Origin: Dehalococcoidia bacterium
GTDB lineage: Bacteria > Chloroflexota > Dehalococcoidia > Tepidiformales > Tepidiformaceae
Direction: 5' to 3'
Length of the DNA stretch: 7,496 nucleotides
Assembly: GCA_023228745.1 (NCBI GenBank)
Contig: JALOAP010000136.1
Span: 1-7,496 of the forward strand
The notes below the pieces were generated by a model. The model was not told the DNA's origin, searched no databases, and saw only the letters and a list, made by a program, of their open reading frames with translations. The translations under genes were made by a program, and so were the position numbers. This document shows, one piece after another, positions 5,905 through 7,496 of this stretch. Position 1 is the first letter of the stretch. Each line of letters starts with the position of its first letter.

Positions 5905-5927
5905 GGCCGGCAGAACGCAAAACGGAA

Positions 5928-5959
5928 GCCCCGGCGCGCGGGGGAACACGCGCCGGGGC
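5928..5959 (-). terminator. Strong hairpin with T-rich tail, probable intrinsic terminator of the 68-residue gene
   Basis: GCCCCGGCGCG (5928-5938) and CGCGCCGGGGC (5949-5959) form a perfect 11-bp GC-rich stem with a 10-base loop. On the minus strand it is followed by TTCCGTTTTG, a broken T tract. It lies 66 bases after the stop of the small gene at 6026 and ahead of the YprB-like promoter, exactly where a terminator is expected. Confidence 0.6.
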
Positions 5960-6025
5960 CGGGGAGGGAGCAACGAGCCATGCTGCGAGGGGAACAGCCG
6001 GCCCGGAAGCCACAAGAAACGAACG

Positions 6026-6232
6026 CTAGGCGGACCCGGTTCGCACACCGCCAACCGGCAGGTCGGTTATGTCGATCCTTCCCGTGAAAAGCACACGCAG
6101 CCGCGCCGCGAACGGCAATCGCAGATGGACCGCACCGTGCATCGCCTCCGACGCCCACTTCGTCCGCACCATCTCGCGGTAACGGTCCTCCATGAGCGCC
6201 GTCGAGGTGAGCTGCCAGTCGAACGGTTGCAT
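6026..6232 (-). CDS. Hypothetical protein (68 residues)
   Basis: I do not recognise this small protein. It has an acidic/polar helix-forming stretch (LMEDRYREMVRTKWASEAMH, residues 14-33) followed by a basic, hydrophobic segment (RLPFAARLRVLFTGRIDITDL, split around residues 38-58) and a short flexible tail. There are no cysteines, signal peptide or confident membrane helix. The ATG at 6232 is chosen because GGAG (6243-6240) lies 7 bases before it; an in-frame GTG at 6280 would add 16 residues but has no Shine-Dalgarno and would run through a perfect hairpin. A probable terminator follows. It is divergent from the Crp-type regulator across a 128-base gap, so the regulator may control it. Reality as a gene rests on the ribosome-binding site, spacing and terminator. 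Confidence 0.5.
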   Translation of the reverse strand: MQPFDWQLTSTALMEDRYREMVRTKWASEAMHGAVHLRLPFAARLRVLFTGRIDITDLPVGGVRTGSA

Positions 6233-6245
6233 CACTGCGCTCCAG

Positions 6246-6269
6246 CGCGCCGCTTCAAGACGCGGCGCG
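6246..6269 (-). promoter_or_regulatory. Hairpin directly upstream of the small gene's ribosome-binding site
   Basis: CGCGCCGC (6246-6253) and GCGGCGCG (6262-6269) form a perfect 8-bp stem with an 8-base loop, and a further G-U pair (6245/6270) can close it. In the minus-strand transcript it ends two bases before the GGAG Shine-Dalgarno, so it could tune ribosome access or protect the 5' end. It may equally be a DNA operator in the divergent intergenic region. Confidence 0.4.
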
Positions 6270-6303
6270 TGCCCGCACAATAGCTACCACGAAAAACGCC
6301 ATC

Positions 6304-6319
6304 TATGACGGCATTCACA
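6304..6319. promoter_or_regulatory. Crp-like binding site over the -35 region of the crp/fnr-type gene
   Basis: TATGA-N6-TCACA matches the CRP core palindrome TGTGA-N6-TCACA at 9 of 10 positions. Its right half is the same DNA as the likely -35 box TTCACA (6314-6319). The regulator bound here would compete with RNA polymerase at its own promoter, suggesting negative autoregulation, and it could also act on the divergent small gene. Confidence 0.45.
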
Positions 6320-6343
6320 CTGCTGCATTCGAGGCCCTACACT
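6314..6343 (+). promoter_or_regulatory. Promoter of the Crp/Fnr-type regulator gene
   Basis: TTCACA (6314-6319) and TACACT (6338-6343) are separated by 18 bp. Transcription would start near 6350, leaving a leader of about 11 bases that includes the Shine-Dalgarno AGGAGG (6350-6355), which is 5 bases before the GTG start. Confidence 0.5.
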
Positions 6344-6360
6344 GCGCGCAGGAGGAACAC

Positions 6361-7059
6361 GTGGCGACCACCACTCAACAGCCCGAACAGCTCATCCGCG
6401 ACCTGCCCCTGCTCGCGCGCCTCCCCGGCGACGATATGCGCGCCCTCGCATCCCGCGGCCGGATGCGCACCTTCCCCGCAGGCACCACCATCTTCGGCGA
6501 AGGCGAACGGGGCGATTCGCTCCACGTCGTCGTCGAAGGGCGCGTCCGCATTTGCGTGACCAGCGGCTCGGGCGACGAAGCGACGGTCGCGATGGTCGGC
6601 CCCGGCGATTGCTTCGGCGAACTGTCGCTGCTCGATGGGCGGCCACGTTCCGCGTCGGCGGTCGCTTCGACGGCGACGAAAACCTTCGTGGTGACGCGCG
6701 ATGGGTTCGTGGAGTGGGTGCAGGAACGGCCCGGGGCGGCGCTCGCGATCATGGAGACGCTTTCGCTACGCCTGCGCCGTACGGACGAGGCACTCGCCGA
6801 CCTCGCCTTCCTCGACCTGGCACACCGGCTGGCGAAGCAGCTCATCTCGCTCGCATCGATGCACACATCCGACGGGCCGCCGACGCTTGAGCCGCCCATC
6901 CGGATCAACGTGACCCAAAGCGAACTCGCCTCGATGCTCGGCGTGAGCCGCGAAAGTGTGAACAAGCAGCTCAATCTCTTCGCGCGCGAGAAGCTGCTGA
7001 CGCTCTCGCGCGGCGCCGTGACCCTGCAGGACCCGGACGCCCTCCGCCGCTTCGCATGA
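6361..7059 (+). CDS. Crp/Fnr family transcriptional regulator
   Basis: This is a complete 232-residue DNA-binding regulator. The N-terminal cyclic-nucleotide-binding beta roll spans about 15-125 and keeps the phosphate-binding cassette FGELSLLDGRPRSASA, with Glu87, Arg96 and Ser97 at the cAMP-contacting positions of E. coli CRP. The dimerisation helix RTDEALADLAFLD (140-152) closely matches CRP; Thr141 matches its Thr127, while Ser128 is replaced by Asp142. The winged helix-turn-helix is at about 185-222 (TQSELASMLGVSRESVNKQL). The recognition-helix core Ser-Arg-Glu (196-198) matches the CRP residues that read TGTGA. The FNR iron-sulfur cysteine cluster is absent; only Cys65 and Cys84 occur. 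cAMP or another nucleotide is therefore the likely ligand. The GTG start has AGGAGG 5 bases upstream. Near-consensus sites lie over its own promoter and upstream of the MMPL gene. Confidence 0.93.
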   Translation: MATTTQQPEQLIRDLPLLARLPGDDMRALASRGRMRTFPAGTTIFGEGERGDSLHVVVEGRVRICVTSGSGDEATVAMVGPGDCFGELSLLDGRPRSASAVASTATKTFVVTRDGFVEWVQERPGAALAIMETLSLRLRRTDEALADLAFLDLAHRLAKQLISLASMHTSDGPPTLEPPIRINVTQSELASMLGVSRESVNKQLNLFAREKLLTLSRGAVTLQDPDALRRFA

Positions 7060-7144
7060 CCGCTGCGGGATGGTGGAATGGTAGCGGCGGCCGACCGGGG
7101 CACCGAACCAGTTGAATCGTCACTTTCGACGGGATGATGGCGCG

Positions 7145-7496
7145 ATGACCCACGTCCGGCTGCCGAAGCGTATTCGCCTGCCACACGAGGCCTACAAGCA
7201 GGGCGACACGGTGTTCCACGTGGCCATACGGGCCATGCCGGGACAACGTCCGTTTCACGGCGACCGGGGTGAGCGAGTGTGGCAGCTTCTCATGAACGAG
7301 CGCGAACGTCCGGCGATGGTTCTGCTCGCCGCTTGCCTGATGCCTGATCATCTTCACGCCATCCTGCGGCCGGGTGAGCGCTCCGTCATCCGATGGCGAA
7401 TGCCTTCAAGTCCTATGGCACCCGGGTGAGCTGGACGGACAGAGGAACCACGGCGCTCTAGCAGCCCTCGTTCTTCGATCGCCGGCTCCGGGACGA
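7145..7496 (+). pseudogene. Decayed IS200-like / REP-associated tyrosine transposase (Y1_Tnp family), runs off the window
   Basis: The first 84 codons read as the N-terminal half of a Y1 HUH transposase: a VFHVAIRA strand (residues 23-30), a helix, and the diagnostic CLMPDHLHAIL with metal-binding His69 and His71. After IRW (codon at 7394-7396) one base is missing; the frame runs to TGA at 7427-7429, while the family continuation NAFKSYGTRVSW resumes from 7399 one frame away. That second frame then meets TAG (7459-7461) where LWQ is expected and continues with PSFFDRRLRD to the edge. Two independent lesions make it a pseudogene. The segment where the catalytic Tyr normally lies reads Phe-Phe, a possible third lesion. 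Proteins of this family act on single-stranded hairpin ends; no clear REP or end hairpin is visible in 7060-7144. The ATG at 7145 is a guess; a TTG at 7112 is in frame. Confidence 0.75.

Noticed and set aside
5868..6158. 97-residue N-terminal extension of the YprB-like protein
   Set aside because: The extension is Cys/Arg/Gly-rich, runs through a perfect terminator hairpin and overlaps the small gene; the downstream ATG at 5867 fits the family length.
7063..7110. tRNA-like stretch: GCGGGATGGTGGAATGGTAG resembles the 5' end of a bacterial tRNA-Leu
   Set aside because: The acceptor arm is one base short, and no anticodon arm, T arm with the usual GTTCGA loop, or matching 3' acceptor strand follows; it is at most a chance match or fragment.
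7060..7144. Possible REP-type palindrome ahead of the transposase remnant
   Set aside because: Only weak 4-5 bp pairings (for example CCGCT with AGCGG over an 18-base loop) are present.
1..7496. CRISPR array, toxin-antitoxin pair, defence island or biosynthetic cluster
   Set aside because: No regularly spaced repeats and no recognisable paired toxin/antitoxin, defence or biosynthetic genes; the gene content is ordinary chromosomal.

Overview
The window is GC-rich bacterial chromosome with dense genes and strong G/C preference at third codon positions. It reads as ordinary chromosome, with one decayed transposase at the right edge and no phage, plasmid or CRISPR material. The gene mix (a Uma2-family nuclease, an orphan YprB/MrfB-type exonuclease, an MMPL transporter, a Crp-type regulator and an HtrA-like protease tail), together with likely leaderless or very short-leader transcripts, suggests Chloroflexota or a similar high-GC lineage. 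That assignment is inference only, as there is no rRNA or other phylogenetic marker.

Layout, left to right. Bases 2-88 (+) are the last 28 codons of a PDZ-domain protein, probably an HtrA/DegP-type protease, followed by a hairpin. Bases 183-1043 (+) encode a complete alpha/beta hydrolase that probably starts leaderless at a GTG. Bases 1192-1335 (+) encode a 47-residue putative zinc-binding protein with a strong Shine-Dalgarno. Bases 1366-2000 (-) hold a Uma2 nuclease gene split by a one-base shift at a short A run. Bases 2101-4338 (-) encode a complete 745-residue MMPL/RND exporter with a hairpin after its stop. Its roughly 290-base upstream region carries a palindrome, a long inverted repeat, a tandem repeat and a Crp-like site. 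Bases 4629-5867 (-) encode a YprB/MrfB-like DEDD exonuclease with a helical, TPR-like C-terminus. Bases 6026-6232 (-) encode a 68-residue unknown protein with a terminator behind it and a hairpin against its ribosome-binding site. Bases 6361-7059 (+) encode a Crp/Fnr regulator transcribed divergently from that small gene. Bases 7145 to the window edge (+) are a decayed IS200-like/REP-associated tyrosine transposase.

The genes do not form an obvious pathway; most look like separately transcribed units. The clearest link is regulatory. The Crp-like protein keeps the recognition-helix core of E. coli CRP, and near-consensus CRP-type palindromes (9 of 10 core bases) lie over its own promoter and upstream of the MMPL gene. 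This suggests autoregulation and possibly control of the exporter. I did not find a convincing new multi-gene system. The items most worth checking are these Crp-like sites, the mmpL upstream dyads, the Uma2 frameshift and the two small genes.
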